A stretch of 64,000 nt of DNA from Paralithodes platypus (lineage: Eukaryota; Arthropoda; Malacostraca; Decapoda; Lithodidae): assembly GCA_032716605.1 (NCBI GenBank), contig CM064580.1, positions 33,864,728-33,928,727 of the forward strand. Direction: 5' to 3'. Position 1 is the stretch's first letter. Each line of letters starts with the position of its first letter. Below the pieces are notes generated by a model that made no database searches, had not been told where the DNA came from, and saw only the letters and a list, made by a program, of their open reading frames with translations. This document shows positions 21,488 through 34,489 of the stretch, piece after piece. The position numbers and the translations under genes were made by a program.

Positions 21488-23436
21488 TATAAAATAGAAC
21501 TCGTTGACTCAGATGAAAACAAAATACATATTCATAATACTTATAGTACAACGGCTCACACGAACTAAGTTAGGAAACTCTACATAGACTACAGCCAAAG
21601 TTCCTGCCCTGACGATCCTAGCGAGAGTGGGGCATGACTAGGCGTTCTGTACAGCATGCTCACACGTGGACATGCGTCACAACATGACATTGTGTATGAG
21701 TGTTCATATATTCGCCTGCGTTAAATATATGTTATGTTTTATGTTTTCTCAGTTTTGTTTATTCCTTGGTGTATAATGTTCAGTTGTGTTTGTTAAAACC
21801 TATTTTATTTGTTTGTCTCTCTATTCCCGCTTTCGTGAGGTGGATTCGATAATAGTCATGCACGAAGGCAAAATGCACATGATCAGTATTTAGTCTCTCA
21901 CGGTCATTTAAGTGTCTTGGAAACTTGTTACCATTACCATTCACTCTAAAGCGCTAATTGCACTACCGCGACACGATACACGTATGTTATCACTCTGTTA
22001 AACCCACAATAATTGCCTCTACCTGCAATGTATTTACCTATAAAGATAGAGCAAGATCCCTACTTTAAAAAAAAATAAAAATAAAAATAACATTCCATAA
22101 TATAAATTTATCACATTGACAATTGATATCTAAGTTATATTTTTTCTGACTTTACACCTGTTATAATTTCGTTATAAGCTGAGCAATATTATTATTTGAT
22201 ATGTATGAAATTGGAAGCATTCTTCACGCCCATTCCAAGTGTGTTATTAAGATTTATTTATCAGTAATAGTTGTTTTTATATGAATAACTATAATTTGGT
22301 ACTAGGGGAATATTTGTTATGCATGTGGAAAGAAAATTGGAGTTCCACATAGATTTTTAGTAACAAGAATTATGCTTAGATCAATCTATTATATCATAAT
22401 AGAAAGAGGAATGACCAATGTACGGTATTACAGTAGCAAAACCCACTAACAAATAAATATACATCGATAAAACTGATCCGGACTAAAATATAGTTTTATG
22501 TTTTTCCAACATCTTCAACTTCGCACCTTCATAATTCAAATTCTTCAGAAACAACAATTGGTTTCTATGTATGAAATGAAAAGTATTTGTCACACACTTT
22601 CCAAAATTTGAATTGAAAATAGTCTATCATCAATATTTTAATAATTACGAATATAGTAGCACAAGCATATACCCTTGCTGTCGTCGGACTTGCGCTCGTA
22701 TACGCTAGCCTACATCATTCTCGATGTATCTCAATGTAGGATGTTTTAGAGCTATAAATTATGGTGGTACATACAGCATTGTTAATTTTATGAGGAATAG
22801 AATAAATAAATCCAAAGTCTCGATTCCTAATATTTGAATTTATATGAATATTTATAAATGGGAATTCGTCGGACATGAATCATAGCATCTGTAACGGTTT
22901 TATATTCAAACAAGTTATTCGGTACACGGATATTAGCCAACACCATTATATAATAGTATATATTAGAGAAAAACTCTTCTAAGATATTCTAGATACACTA
23001 AGCCTCACTCCAGGCGGAATATCCGACATGTTTAAAGTGATTGACCAGCTCACTGCCTCGTCAGCCTGTTCCACTAATACTGATGGCTCTCATTTTCCCT
23101 ACCTACTGGGAGGGTGGAGGTAGACTGAGAGCAGTGTTGCCATTGTTTTTATTCAGCATACCACTACCCAAACTTATTGTAGCCCAATTTATGCGCAATT
23201 TGATTTTTCAGTTTTCATTCTATCGATTTCAAGGCACTAATCGCATTTCCGTGCATTTAGGGACACCCTTCCTGAATATGTGATACGAGTATCCATGCGT
23301 GCGAGGGTAAATTTATGAAGTTTTCAAGAGCAGTCAGCATTCGGTTGGTTCGCAGTTATTATTCAGTCAACATACACAATCATATCTCGCTTTAGGTTAA
23401 TCTTCAGGTGAGTTTACTTTAGAAATAATATTAATC

Positions 23437-23803
23437 ACTTCAGTACAGGTGACATTCTTTCTGCTTGCATTACATTATTCTTTTCAGATTGGGAGAAATT
23501 TCTCATACTCAGTAAGGGCTTTAGGTTATCTCGAGTGCCGCCAGTAAAATTATGCTTGATTTCTTGTATTGCGTCTGACACTCAACGATTTAACCACTTC
23601 TGTACCGGTGATGTCTTTTTAAGTGTATTCTAGTTATATTTTGACGATTTTGTGAAGTTTATGAAGGATCTGTGGTAGTAAAAAGGGTTAAATGACGTAG
23701 TTCGAAGCCTGTTAATTGCTGGAAGTCCATTTTAGGCTGATTAAAGTCGTCTAATGCTAGCAAGAATAAAGTTAAAGAGACATCGCCGGTAGAGAAGGGG
23801 TAA
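23437..23803. repeat. Cluster of 94-bp TTAA micro-MITEs
   Basis: The best copy is 23594-23687, flanked by TTAA at 23590-23593 and 23688-23691, with ends CCACTTCTGTACC and CCCTTTTTACTACCAC. A degenerate copy lies just left (from TTAATCACTTCAGTAC at about 23439) and another to the right, opposite orientation, ending near 23800 (tcgccggtagagaagg). A full copy of identical 94-bp length is at 60736-60829. The preceding 21488-23436 is AT-rich without recognisable content. Confidence 0.65.
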
Positions 23804-24659
23804 ATGATGTTCTTGATAAGTCAACGGGGTTTAAGTGCATCCAGGCGTGCCCTCAAAACTAAAACCTTTGTTGGCAACATCTTATAAATAAGTTTGGCAA
23901 AATGTTAAGCTGGCCTCATCTAGGGCTTTTCCCCTAAATTTTAATCATCACTGGTCTGGCAGCATACGAGGTAAACTTTTAAAATTATGCCGTCACTTAA
24001 GTTAAGCTATCTTACATGAAAAGGATTCCAGAAATGTTGCTGGAATAACACCGATCATCAATAATTGATGATAAAAGCTCTTGTATGTCACCCACTTTCG
24101 TTACACTCTGTTAAAATGTTGCCAAGTAATTGGTAATACGTCGGAAACTCTTCTTACAAAATTGTCAAAGCTCATGTTAGAAGGGACGCGTAAACACGCC
24201 TTAACTGTATTCTTAACTGCGTTCCTTCCTTCCTAGTAGTTGATTTGTTTTTAGGAGTGTTACTATAATTATATCTATGCTTTGATCTTGTTATTTTAAA
24301 CTGTGTTATATCAAATTTGTAACTAGTGTCACTAGAATTGTATTTTTCTTAACCCTCTCATATGTATGGAGTCTGGACGCAAATTCCGTCCTAAGGAAGG
24401 GTGTCCCTATATATGTACAGACACAGTTTGTTTCTTGGAAACTTTAGACATTCAGTTATAAAAAAACTTATGACACAACTTGTGTCAAAATTGAACGAGT
24501 AGCTATGTACTGTATGTTGAGCATAAAATTAAACCATTTGCATCCCTGTATACGCATTGTCATGCTGCGATCACAGCTTGTGTGAGTCAGGTCCACAGTT
24601 TGATGTTGAGAGTGAGGCGAGTAGGTAAGCTTAGCAGGACCTTTAAACTATCGCCATTC

Positions 24660-24810
24660 TTCCGCTTTTCATCCACATCTCTCCTCTCCGTTCCTCTCAC
24701 CTACCAGTTCCTCTTCCTCTATAATCTTCTCTATTAACTCCCTCCCTCTTTCTCCCTCCGTCTCTCATTTTTCCTCATTTCTCTCTTTTGTTCTCTCTAT
24801 CGCAATAGCT
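24660..24810. repeat. Pyrimidine-rich tract
   Basis: A C/T-rich stretch (cctctctttctccctcc and similar) over about 150 bp, followed by a short (TA)n. No coding signal. Confidence 0.7.
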
Positions 24811-24987
24811 ACATGTGCTATATATATATATGCTCAGCCAGCAGCAGTGTTACCTCTTAATGGGCCTATTTAGATACCGCTAAGTGTGCATTTGTTTGTA
24901 TTCAAACTTTCAAAGGCATTTAACCCATTGGCTGTGGGGACCGATCTGGAATGCCATGGCAATTTATAGCAATTTATAGGCTCTTAA

Positions 24988-25606
24988 CCCAAGAACGGTG
25001 AGGAGACTCTTAAGAGGTTTTACTGGGCAAAGGTGACAGGACTCTTAAGATCCAAGGCCTAATAAAAGGCTTTTAAAAGACCCCAAAATCACTCAAAACA
25101 AAGGAATATGTGATTAAGTGAGATAATTCCCCTCCATATATCGTATCCCTCCTCCACATATGTCAAACAAAAAAAACTTCCCCTTCCCCTCCCTTCAATT
25201 ATCACCTATTTGTCCTCTTATTCCCTTGTTTATCGGTTTATTTACCGCACCAATACCTCTCACCCGGTCTCAAGGTCATCAGGGACGCATAGAGAGAGTG
25301 TGGGAAGAGAAAGATAGCAAGAGAGAGACATCAGTCTGCCTTCAGGCCTCGAAGAGGGAGGGTGTATGTCTCGTGCGCCTCTCGCCTCATGACTGGAGGG
25401 TCGGCAATAATTCATCTTTTTCACCCCCCAAATACTATTCCCACTATTGCTGTTACAAGTTAATATCTTCATATTAAATGTAAAATAGGCGCATATGAAT
25501 AATTAATAATGATATTTATCGTATAATGACGATTTTAGGTAGGAATGAAGCAAAATATGCTCGCTTGGCCCGCACTTTTAAAAAACAATGGCACGCTGTT
25601 CTCGGG
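24988..25606. mobile_element. 619-bp TTAA MITE
   Basis: TTAA at 24984-24987 and 25607-25610. Terminal inverted repeats are CCCAAGAACGG and CCCGAGAACAG. Subterminal repeats contain GACTCTTAAGA. The middle shares ordered blocks with the MITEs at 39913 and 53193 (tgattaagtgagataattcccctcc, part of it at 25111-25130). Not coding. Confidence 0.8.
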
Positions 25607-25964
25607 TTAAAACCAGTGGAGACGAGTGTTAGTGAGCGGGAGCGCAGTAGGCCTCCGTCCGCTCTCCAGTCAGGTGGCCGCAGCACTGAGGGATATCAGC
25701 CATGTCTCGCTAGATATATGCAGCACTTCCAAAGACAAATGTAGCGCAAAATTAGCGACATTCGCTCAGTATTAGCAAATATTTGCCGATGTCCATGATA
25801 GTGCTGCGGATGAACCCCGCACTACGAACCTCATTCTGGTGTCATTTTGAAGATACTTTCTTCTAGTTTTTGGCTGAATACATTTAAATTCATTCAGACA
25901 TTTGCTCAATCATTCAGGAGTGCCTGAATCAGTCCTACATAATAAAATTAGCATTTTATTATGT

Positions 25965-28890
25965 TGGTACCACATAATATGTTACAAATATGACATGTAC
26001 AAGCTTTGCATAATTCCAACTAAGGATAGCCCAATAAGGCCATTAAGGGTATTTCCATTGGGGTCCTTGTGGGATTAGGTTAGCTGGGGAAATGGGGAGA
26101 ATAACAAATTTAGATATTTTAGAGAAAGTATTTCTAGGGGTTATATTAAGATACCTTACATTCTATAGTTGGATTGGTCAAAATATTTCAGTAATCAATT
26201 AAGTTTGTTTTGCCTATCTCTTATGTCGTATTTAGTAGTAGACATAAGTTTGGTGCTCCCTACTCGCAGCTGTTCGGTTCAGGTGCTCCTTCGAGCTATG
26301 TCTGAAGGAATACAATGTTCTCTTTTCACGGACTGACTGGGGTAGGTTGTTCCAGTCTTTGATGGCAGTGAAGAAGAATGTTAGCTTACCCTGTCCTTGG
26401 ATTCTCGGGACCGTAAAATTATACATCCTATTCCTTGTATTGTGTCCATTCCTTTCATTTGCTTTAACAAAATTACTCTTTAAATACTCTGGAGCTCTAT
26501 CATAAAATATCTTGAAGGCATTAATGAGTCTGATTTGTTCGGCCCTGTCAGAGACACTGAGCATACCAAGTGACTGAAGTTGTTCCTGGCCAACATGCGA
26601 TCTGGGTCCTAGGTTCAGCATGAACCTAACCATTTTATTTTGAGTGACCTGAAGTTTGTGCTTTGCTGATTTAGATGATGCAGAGTACCAGGATGACACA
26701 GAATAGTCAAAATGACATTGAACAAGCGCTTGGCAAGCATCCCCCCTGTTTATACAGGTATTTTATACGTGCTTTACATTTACTCAGGATCGATTCCAAG
26801 ATTGTTTCACCTGACAGAGTTGAGTCCAGTTTTAGTACGAGATATTTCACTTGTGAAACTGTTGTTATAGGAATATCATTACAGTTGACCGTGAAGCCCT
26901 CAATGTCTTTCAATTTGCGTTTTGTTCCACATAAAATGGCTTCTGTCTTGCCCAGGTGAAGAGATAGTCTATTGTCCACTAGCCAATCACTACACGATTC
27001 TAGTTCTTTGGAAAGTGAGGCGGCAATACTTATTGGGTCTTTTCCTGAAACCAAAAGCACACTCTCGTCAGCATACAGTAATGATGTACACGATACGCTC
27101 AGTTCCATGTCGTTCACATAACAGAGAAAGAGTAAGGGACCAAGGATGCTTCCCTGCGGGACCCCACAGTTAATTGGCATAGGATCAGATAGATTATCAT
27201 AAATTTTGACTCTTTGTGTTCTACCACTAAGATAAGATTTAAACCAGTTCACTGACCCCATGCCCATTGCTTGTAGTTTATTACAGAGGATATCATGGTC
27301 TACTGTATCAAACGCTTTTCGTAGGTCAAGAAGAACCATACCAGTGTAGTTACCTTTAGACATTTCTTTACGAATGTGATCTGTTAAGTGGATGAGACAG
27401 GAGTCTGTCGAGTACATGCCTCTGAACCCTGATTGAAACTTATAGAATAGATCATTTGCTTTGAGGTAGTGTTCAATTTGGGTGTATACAGCTCTTTCAA
27501 AGATTTTTGATACAATGCATAATATGCTATCTGGTCTGTAGTTGCCAACATCTAATTTATTTCCTTTCTTGAATAGAGGGGTTACAATAGCTTCCTTCAG
27601 TTCAGCAGGTACATTGTTGGTGTTAATTGACAGGTTGATGATGTGGGTTAGGGGACCTGCTATACCAATGGTTCCATCTCGTAGAAATTTGGCAGGAATG
27701 TTGTCTGGTCCTGTGCTTTTATGTACATTTAGGTTAGAGAGCTCCTCAAATGTGTATTTTGGTGTAACATTTTGCAATCCAAAAGTGTTCGGGTGTATGC
27801 CTTTATCCCTGTAGAATTTTTGAAAGGTGGCCGTTGTTGTGGTGTATTTATTGAGAGGTTGCGGTAGGTTCTGTGCAAGTGTGTTTGCTATGGAGGTGAA
27901 GAAGGAGTTGAAGTAGGTTGAAATTTGTCGTTTATCATGGCAAACCTGATCATTAATTTTGAGAGCAATATTAGTGTTAGATGAATTCTTTGCCTTGTTG
28001 CTGTAGCCCGTTGTTTTTAAGTGCCTCCATAGTTGTTTGGGGTTACTCTGGTATTCCTTTGCCTTGCTGTGGAAATAATTAGATTTCGCTGATTTAATTT
28101 TCCTGCTTAGTTTATTCCTAGCCCTGTTGAACTCATGTTTCAGACCTTGATCCTGTCTATGTTTCACTAGCCTTTTTAACAGTTTGTCTCTATGTTCTAG
28201 ATGGTGTAGTATGTCATTGTTGATCCATGGGTCTGATCTTGCTTTAATTCGTATATTTTTCAGAGGAGCTATTTCGTCTAGGATGTTTGTGATGATGTTT
28301 CTGAAGCCAACCCATGCGTCATTAACGTTTGTATTTCCAAACACTGGAGATCAATCTGTATTCCATAAAAGGTCCAAAAATGTGTCTTTGTTGTAGTTTC
28401 TGAGTGACCTTGTTCTAATGCCCTTGTGATTCTCTAGGGTAATTTTTGGAGTTTTACGTATGCAATATGTGACGAAGTGATCACTTATCCCTGTCTCTAT
28501 AACCCCTGACTGTGATATTTTGTCCTCTCTGTTACAATTTACATGGTCTAATATTGTAGCAGTGTTATCAGAGATACGTGTGGGGGTTGTGATGAGTTGT
28601 TTGTGATTGTGCATCGTCAGTATGTGCCTATATTCTCGTACAAGCCTATTATTTCGTTGTTTGTAACACAAGTTAAAATCCCCTAGTATAATAGATTCAT
28701 TCCGGGGGTCTAGTACTGACAAAGTTCGTTCAAATTTGTTTAAGAATTGTGTGTCGTCTGGTGGCCTATAGCACACTCCAATTGTGATGGGTTTTGTCCC
28801 AGGCAGGTGTAAGTCAATCCAAAGAGCTTCGTGGTTTTCTACATTGAGGTCGTTCCTTATTGTGTGTGTGAGATTGGTTTTTACATACAC
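25965..28890 (-). pseudogene. PHD-type LINE, copy 1 (5'-truncated)
   Basis: Minus-strand LINE related to the fuller copy at 44010-47640. It has the endonuclease second half (TKPITIGVCYRPPDDTQFL, ESIILGDFNLCYKQR, SDHFVTYC), linker, and RT: PLFKKGNKLDVGNYRPDSIL (V to D within motif 1), LLDLRKAFDTVDHDILCNKL (A), NCGVPQGSILGPLLFLCYVN (B) and LLYADESVLLV (C, catalytic YADD changed to YADE). One in-frame stop (TGA for the Trp of NTDWSPVF, about 28346) and one frameshift near 26700 separate the three ORFs. It starts abruptly at about 28890. The YADE change alone should kill it. Confidence 0.85.
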
Positions 28891-29559
28891 TCCTAATATA
28901 ACGGAAATATGCCTACGCCGTAAGTGTTAAATAATATATTCTAAATAACCAAATGTGATACAAAAGATCCTCAATTATTCATTGGATTAACACCGCAAGA
29001 TGTTTTAAACAGGTACTTTCAGTATACATATTAGTAAAATACATACATTTAAAGCAATAGCCCACAATATGGCATCACATACTACCCTGTACACTTAAGT
29101 GGTTAAATGTATACCGGTACTTAAGTGTGGCTGAAAGTCGTCACTTTATACTTACATAAATGTACTGTAATCATGTGTAAAAAATTCTGCGTCCACATTT
29201 GCAACTGCGGACATGGAGGTAATAATAATCCGCAGTTGTGTCCGCGTCAGCAAAAATAAATATCTTAACATCTGCAGTTTTATCTGCAACTTAATTTTAT
29301 GAGAAATAGATATCTGACTCCGCCTCCGCCTCCGCGGAGCTCTAAAATTTGGTATTCGATATCTCATTAGCCTGTATATACTGTATATATACAGTAGTGT
29401 AAGCTAATACCAGTGTACCATATAACTCGTCTGAATTTGAAAAAAGGTTAAAAGTGCTCCGAATCATGTTTGAACATATTTTTATATATAAATGTTTTTA
29501 TACAATCATCTATTAGGAGTTGAGACTTCGTCACCTAGCCGACCTACAAACTTAAGATT

Positions 29560-29790
29560 TAACAACATCAACGCGACCACCCCTACAACCCAACCGTGCT
29601 TTTCACACCAAAGAGAACGAGGACAACCCCTACCTGTGCTTCCACCTGCAGCAGTCATTAAATACACCTCTACAAAAGGATATAAGTACAAAAACACCAA
29701 CGCATTCATCCCTCCAACCCAGGCGTGCTCTTTGCACCACAGAAAATTAGGAACACCCCTACCTGCGCTGCCAGGCCAGCTGTTTTTAAT
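29560..29790 (+). repeat. Two units of a ~117-bp interspersed repeat
   Basis: Units contain caacc(c)a-cgtgct-ttcacacc...gagga-caaccc and repeat once (about 29570 and 29695). Related single units are at about 34770-34880 and 35825-35940, on either side of a CR1-like fragment. It gives a false open reading frame (29492-30109). I do not recognise the parent element. Confidence 0.5.
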
Positions 29791-30114
29791 TACTCCCTTT
29801 ACCTCCTTAACCTTTACTAGAGCATGCCACACACCAAGAACTTGTGTTAGGGGATGCATTCTTCACTTTCTGTCAGCTTTGCTGATAGGAAGTAGTCTAT
29901 CTGGCTACTGGAGCCACCTGATTCAAAAGTTATCATATGCCTCTTCCTCTGTCTGGTCATGGTGTTGCACACCACCATCCCTGTGGCAACATATAGCTCC
30001 AGTATGTACTACTTACCCTCCAGGTTCTTATGGCTGTACCCCCGGCTCATCGTGGGCTTTCCAAACTACTCTCAGCCATTTCGGTAAAATACCGACTTAT
30101 GGCTTGTAGTTATA

Positions 30115-30330
30115 GACGTCGTGTTATATCAAACCCGCGAGAACCATGAGCACATCGTTGTTTGAGACTGCAGGACCCTCGCACCACCTGAAGTCAACTA
30201 CTCTGCCACCAAATACGAATGTCTAGGATAAATTTGGGCCCCCAGTATTTTAAGTCATATTATATCTGATGCCAAATTGACCATCACCACAGACCACTAT
30301 TCTTTCCAATGTGTGTGTTTCATATATTTT
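30115..30330 (+). pseudogene. Gypsy RNase H fragment, left part
   Basis: The text PPEVNYSATKYECLG, LSHIISDAKLTITTDHYSF corresponds to the middle of a Gypsy RNase H (E-x-NYSxTExECL ... TDHxSL). It stops at about 30330 and the following domain piece resumes at 31180, so LINE B split it. It has internal stops and belongs to a different Gypsy lineage from the element at 13571. Confidence 0.6.
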
Positions 30331-30339
30331 TGTTTTCAA

Positions 30340-31175
30340 TGTGTATAAAGGAGACAAAAGGCAAAGTTGCCTGTAACAAGTGTCCCTCCCAAAACTTGAA
30401 AAAGTTATAGGGAACCAAGTTCAAGGTACGTTAGAGACAAAATGTCTGGATACACAGAGCTTGAAGCAGTTCAAGTTATAGGATGAGGGAAAGATAGATT
30501 AAGAGAGAGATCCAGAGCTTACTTGTTGATTAGAAGAAAGACTGGGAAAATTGGTTCACTCTTGGGTTAGAGAGTTGCAAAGAATTGGGATGGGAATGTG
30601 TTGGATGGCGGGTGACACCCATTCTCCATAAGGGAGGAGGTATACACTAAGAGCTCTGAATAACTTTAATTATTTTTACGGTAGAAGAGTGAGAAAAATG
30701 CAACACTGCAGCGTGTAGTGAGAGATTGTAGGGAATTAGTAAGAGGAGATGAGCTGATGAGACAAAATACTTCAACTCTATCCTTTCGAGAAGTACAGTA
30801 AGAGTAGAATCTCCCCACACATGCGAACAGTGTTCGATACATTGGCACACTATGCCCTTGTACAGAGCAAGAAGCTATACAGGGGTAAAGAACCCACAAG
30901 GATGGTTGAGCACATCTGAGTCTTGCATGGGAAGCTGTTTTGCAAGAGTGATCTTTCCAAGAACGATCTAAAGACAAATAGACCCCCAAGCATATTAAAA
31001 GAAGCCGAAGGGTTGATTTGTGTGTTGTTGAAGGGAGAGTCGTGTGGAAGATTGTGACGGGTAGATAGATGGAGAAATGGGGTATTGGAAATATTGAAAG
31101 TAATAAGATATTCTCTGCCCCAATTGGAAACAGTTGATAGATGAGAAGATAGGCGTGCTATGGCCTCATCAACTA
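30340..31175 (-). pseudogene. LINE B fragment, antisense
   Basis: Matches the 3' third of LINE B: minus-strand text GVYLSLDRSWKDHSCKTAS, SYCTSRKDRVEVFCLISSSP and SLFYRKNN, then the untranslated end (ggagacaaaaggcaaagttgcc at about 30350). It interrupts the Gypsy RNase H remnant. Heavily mutated. Confidence 0.65.
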
Positions 31176-31179
31176 AACA

Positions 31180-31560
31180 ACTAATAATGCATTAATCATA
31201 AAATGGAGCGAAACCCTTAAAGAATTTGATTTTGATATCCAGTACAGATCCTGGAAATTGTACACAAACGCCGATGCCCTATCCCGACTTCCAGTTAATG
31301 AGATTGCTCTAACTTTGGACCCTACTCCCATCCACCCCCCTGAACAATGAATTGCCCAGAAACTTGAAGTCACCCCACCCCGAGACGTTTCCCCCAAGAG
31401 ACGCTACTCAATGCCTGGGAGAATCTCAAATGGCCCTCTTGGCTTCCCCAAGCCATATTCAAATCAGCCCAAAGACTAGGTGACCATCTTTTGATGGAAT
31501 CTGGACACCTGATAATAGACCCTACACAGACAGATGAAGTTATGAATAACCCACATTCAG
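31180..31560 (+). pseudogene. Gypsy RNase H fragment, right part
   Basis: Resumes with NALIIKWSETLKEFDFDIQY and ends NADALSRLPVNEI, the hallmark close of a Gypsy RNase H, followed by proline-rich linker text toward an integrase that is not present. Frames break at 31348. With 30115-30330 it makes one interrupted domain. Confidence 0.7.
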
Positions 31561-31577
31561 AAATGGAATTCACTTAA

Positions 31578-32015
31578 CCCGTACAGCCCCAGCGACGCGC
31601 CTGACGCGTCGGCGATGTATGTAACACACAGCCCCAGAGACGCGCCTGGCGCGTCACCCTAATTGCGCCGACCGTAACCTTAGGTGTAGCCACTCAAGAG
31701 GGCTCAGATTTGTATGGGAACTGTGTACGTATCCCACGCAACCGTGCTGATGGTTGAAAACTCTCAAAGTCCACGTGCGTGTGCGTGAGCGCGCATTAAC
31801 CTGGTTTTTTGGGGTAATTGCCTTAAATTTTTTACTCTTGTAAAATACGTTTTCGGGGGCTCTGTAGGACCATTCTTTAAGCTTTTTGAGCGTTTTTTCG
31901 TGGTTTTTCCTTCATTCCTAACCCATTCGCTATTGTTTCTGGAATAAAACCATTTTTTGAAAACCGGCCGGGTTCTGGTGAACAAACATTACAAAACTAG
32001 CCGGGGCTGGACGGG
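31578..32015. mobile_element. 438-bp TTAA MITE with CCCGTACAGCCCC ends
   Basis: TTAA at 31574-31577 and 32016-32019. Inverted ends are CCCGTACAGCCCC and CCCGTCCAGCCCC. Inside the left end is a direct repeat built on gacgcgcctgacgcgtc / gacgcgcctggcgcgtc. No ORF. The following 32020-32463 holds a C-rich run (32298-32320) and nothing else recognised. Confidence 0.8.
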
Positions 32016-32463
32016 TTAAGTATATAAGAAATGACTTCTCCTAATTAACCTCACCCACTGGACCCCCCGCCCTGCAGTTGCGTCACCAAAGCATGTCGGC
32101 CATCTCCCACTCCTCTCCCTACTGGCCTAACTAGATTTGCTAACGTAGCCACTGAAGAGTCACGAATCAACTCCGCATCCTACTGGTAGCCAACAAGACA
32201 GAAGATTTGCCTAGCTATCTCTGTATGTTTCTTTGGTGAATTAATTTATCTCCCCGCGACGATGGTATCACCCCCCAAGAATGCATTTGCAGCCTCCCCC
32301 CCCCCGCCCCCCCCTCCAAGCTATTACCAAACTGCCATCTTGCCCAAACCCCTAACTTTGTAGCCAGTCAATGTCAACCGTGGCTGCGGTTCAAAAGTCA
32401 CCAGACAATAACCAACAATTGCCACCTCACATTTAAAGCTCGTCGCCCTAGCCAGCTCTCTAC

Positions 32464-34489
32464 AGCCTGCGTCATACAGAGCCCGAACGTTGGAGGACAA
32501 ATTCCCGAATAGGATGACTTGCCCAAAAAATTCAAATTTCATTCGGGTCGGGTATATTCCGAACAATTCGGCATAAGTTCCTGACTAGTCCTGGGTTGGT
32601 CTGAGGTTGGTCTGATGTATTCAGGTGTGTAGCCGACATTCCGGGGGTTCGGCAAAAAGTTAATGCATGCCTTAACTTTTCACGAACATTCGGGACCAAA
32701 ACCGTTACAAAATGGTCGGATGTTGGTCGGGATTTATTCATAACTCGTTCGGTATTTGTTCGGATTAATTCTGTGTTCGTTCTTCTGATTCGGGACTTGT
32801 TCGGTACTTTTTTCCATTGCCGATGTTGTTTGGAACTACCCGAACAAATCCCGAACAAATCCCGCACAATTCCCGACAAACCTTCGATAAAATCACGATG
32901 AATCCCTCGTATTCCAGAATAAAACCCGCACGAGTTACGAATTTTCAGAACAAGTTACGATCAAATTCAGACAAAGTAAACGAATTATTTTGGATGTCTG
33001 CTCGATGTATCTTGTTTATCTCAACTCAACTATAATCTTGATGATTATATAAGTGTGTGTTAAGTGTGTTCGGTGTAAACACTTACAGTATGTTGGTTAG
33101 TGAGATATGTGATTGGGAATTAACGTTAACGCTACTATTATGTACTTAACTATTTTAGTTGACTGACTTGTGGACTAAAGCAACTCTTTAAGTAATTGGG
33201 TTATGATAAAAGTAATACTATTGATTTATATTAATACTTGCGAGTTCTTTAATTTTCTTTTAATTAAGCTTACATTGCTAGTAAGAACAAGAACGGTGAT
33301 ACTATTGTCTCATATTAGTAATATCGCCTTAGACTAACATGGCTGTTTTAATGTTACTTCTAGTGATTTCCTAAGCTGAAGAAAATTATTTTAGCTTCAA
33401 AATATTATTTTTGCTTTTCATATTATTTGAGTGAGACCTGAATCGAATCTATGAAGCGATCCTGTAACTTAATTTACTCATAATCAAACTTTAATGTTAC
33501 GTGGTTAAGAAATACATTTATCTAATTATTAAATATATATCTAACTTTTTATGTGACTTTGATATTAAGCCTGATAATAATAATATAATACTATTAACGT
33601 AAGACAAGAACCAAGAATAATAACTACATTAAATATAAATAAAAGGACATGATATAAGAAAACTATCTATTCATTTCAAAAAGGGTAAGAGACAGAAATA
33701 TTTTTACCGTAATATTTATCTTTCAAAACTTGATATATAATTAATAGTCCTTCTTTAGATAATTATAACTTATTCGGTTCATAACCATAGCCTACTAAGC
33801 TTCGGTTAAATAATAATTCTTTATAAATACTACATGACTTTAATTAGTTTCAGTATTTTTTCATAATTAAAGAGTATCAGTCAATAAAGGATACCAAGTC
33901 CTAAGATCTAAAAGGAAAGGAAGCAATAACAGGAAATAATTTTATTAGATTTTACTTTCGTTTTGCCTTCAGCTGACTGATACCTTAATATATATCTCTG
34001 TGCTATCTAGATTAATCAAGTTAACCACTTGAGGATCAAGATACGTAACAGAAGAGTTGAGACTGGTGGGGTGTGAGCCAACCCATCTCTTTATATAGGG
34101 CAGGTAAAAAAAATCTTGCTACAGTCTTAAAACAGTCTGATGTTGTTCTCATAATGTTCTTCTCTATCGGTTGTTTGTCGACATCTCATCGGTTAAGTTC
34201 GGTTAATTATCGTAAAGCATTCCAATGTCATTCGGAACTGTGTCTGATGATTCGGGTATGGTCGAAAATCATTCTTTGCATAACGAGTGTAAGTTCGATT
34301 CATGTTCGGTAGTTGTTCGAGATTTTGTCGTAGGTCGTTCTTGACTATCGGATATTATTCCGAACTCGTTCGGCCCATGTTCGTAATCTTCAAATTTCGG
34401 GAGAGTCTCGGCTGTATTCGGTAAAAATGTGCAAGTCATCCTATTCGGGAACTTGTCCTCCAACGTTCGGGCTCTGTATGACGCAGGCT
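32464..34489. mobile_element. Foldback-like DNA transposon with 11-bp repeat arrays
   Basis: A 2026-bp element with near-perfect inverted ends of about 60 bp: AGCCTGCGTCATACAGAG... at 32464 and its complement ending 34489. One mismatch is obvious. Inside each end, degenerate 11-bp units related to TCGGGATTTGT are stacked. Examples start at 32716, 32727, 32738, 32749, 32760, 32770, 32781, 32790 and 32801. From about 32838 the units run in the opposite sense (CCCGAACAAAT twice in a row). A similar array fills 34290-34430. The centre (about 33000-34100) is AT-rich with no coding region. Arrays of short repeats inside long inverted repeats are typical of Foldback elements. Non-autonomous. Confidence 0.75.

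Noticed and set aside
24353..24545. TTAACCCTCTCATATGTATG as a further TTAA MITE
   Set aside because: No matching inverted end with TTAA was found downstream.
29492..30109. 205-residue + ORF
   Set aside because: Made of two units of a dispersed repeat plus proline-rich low-complexity sequence; no protein family recognised.
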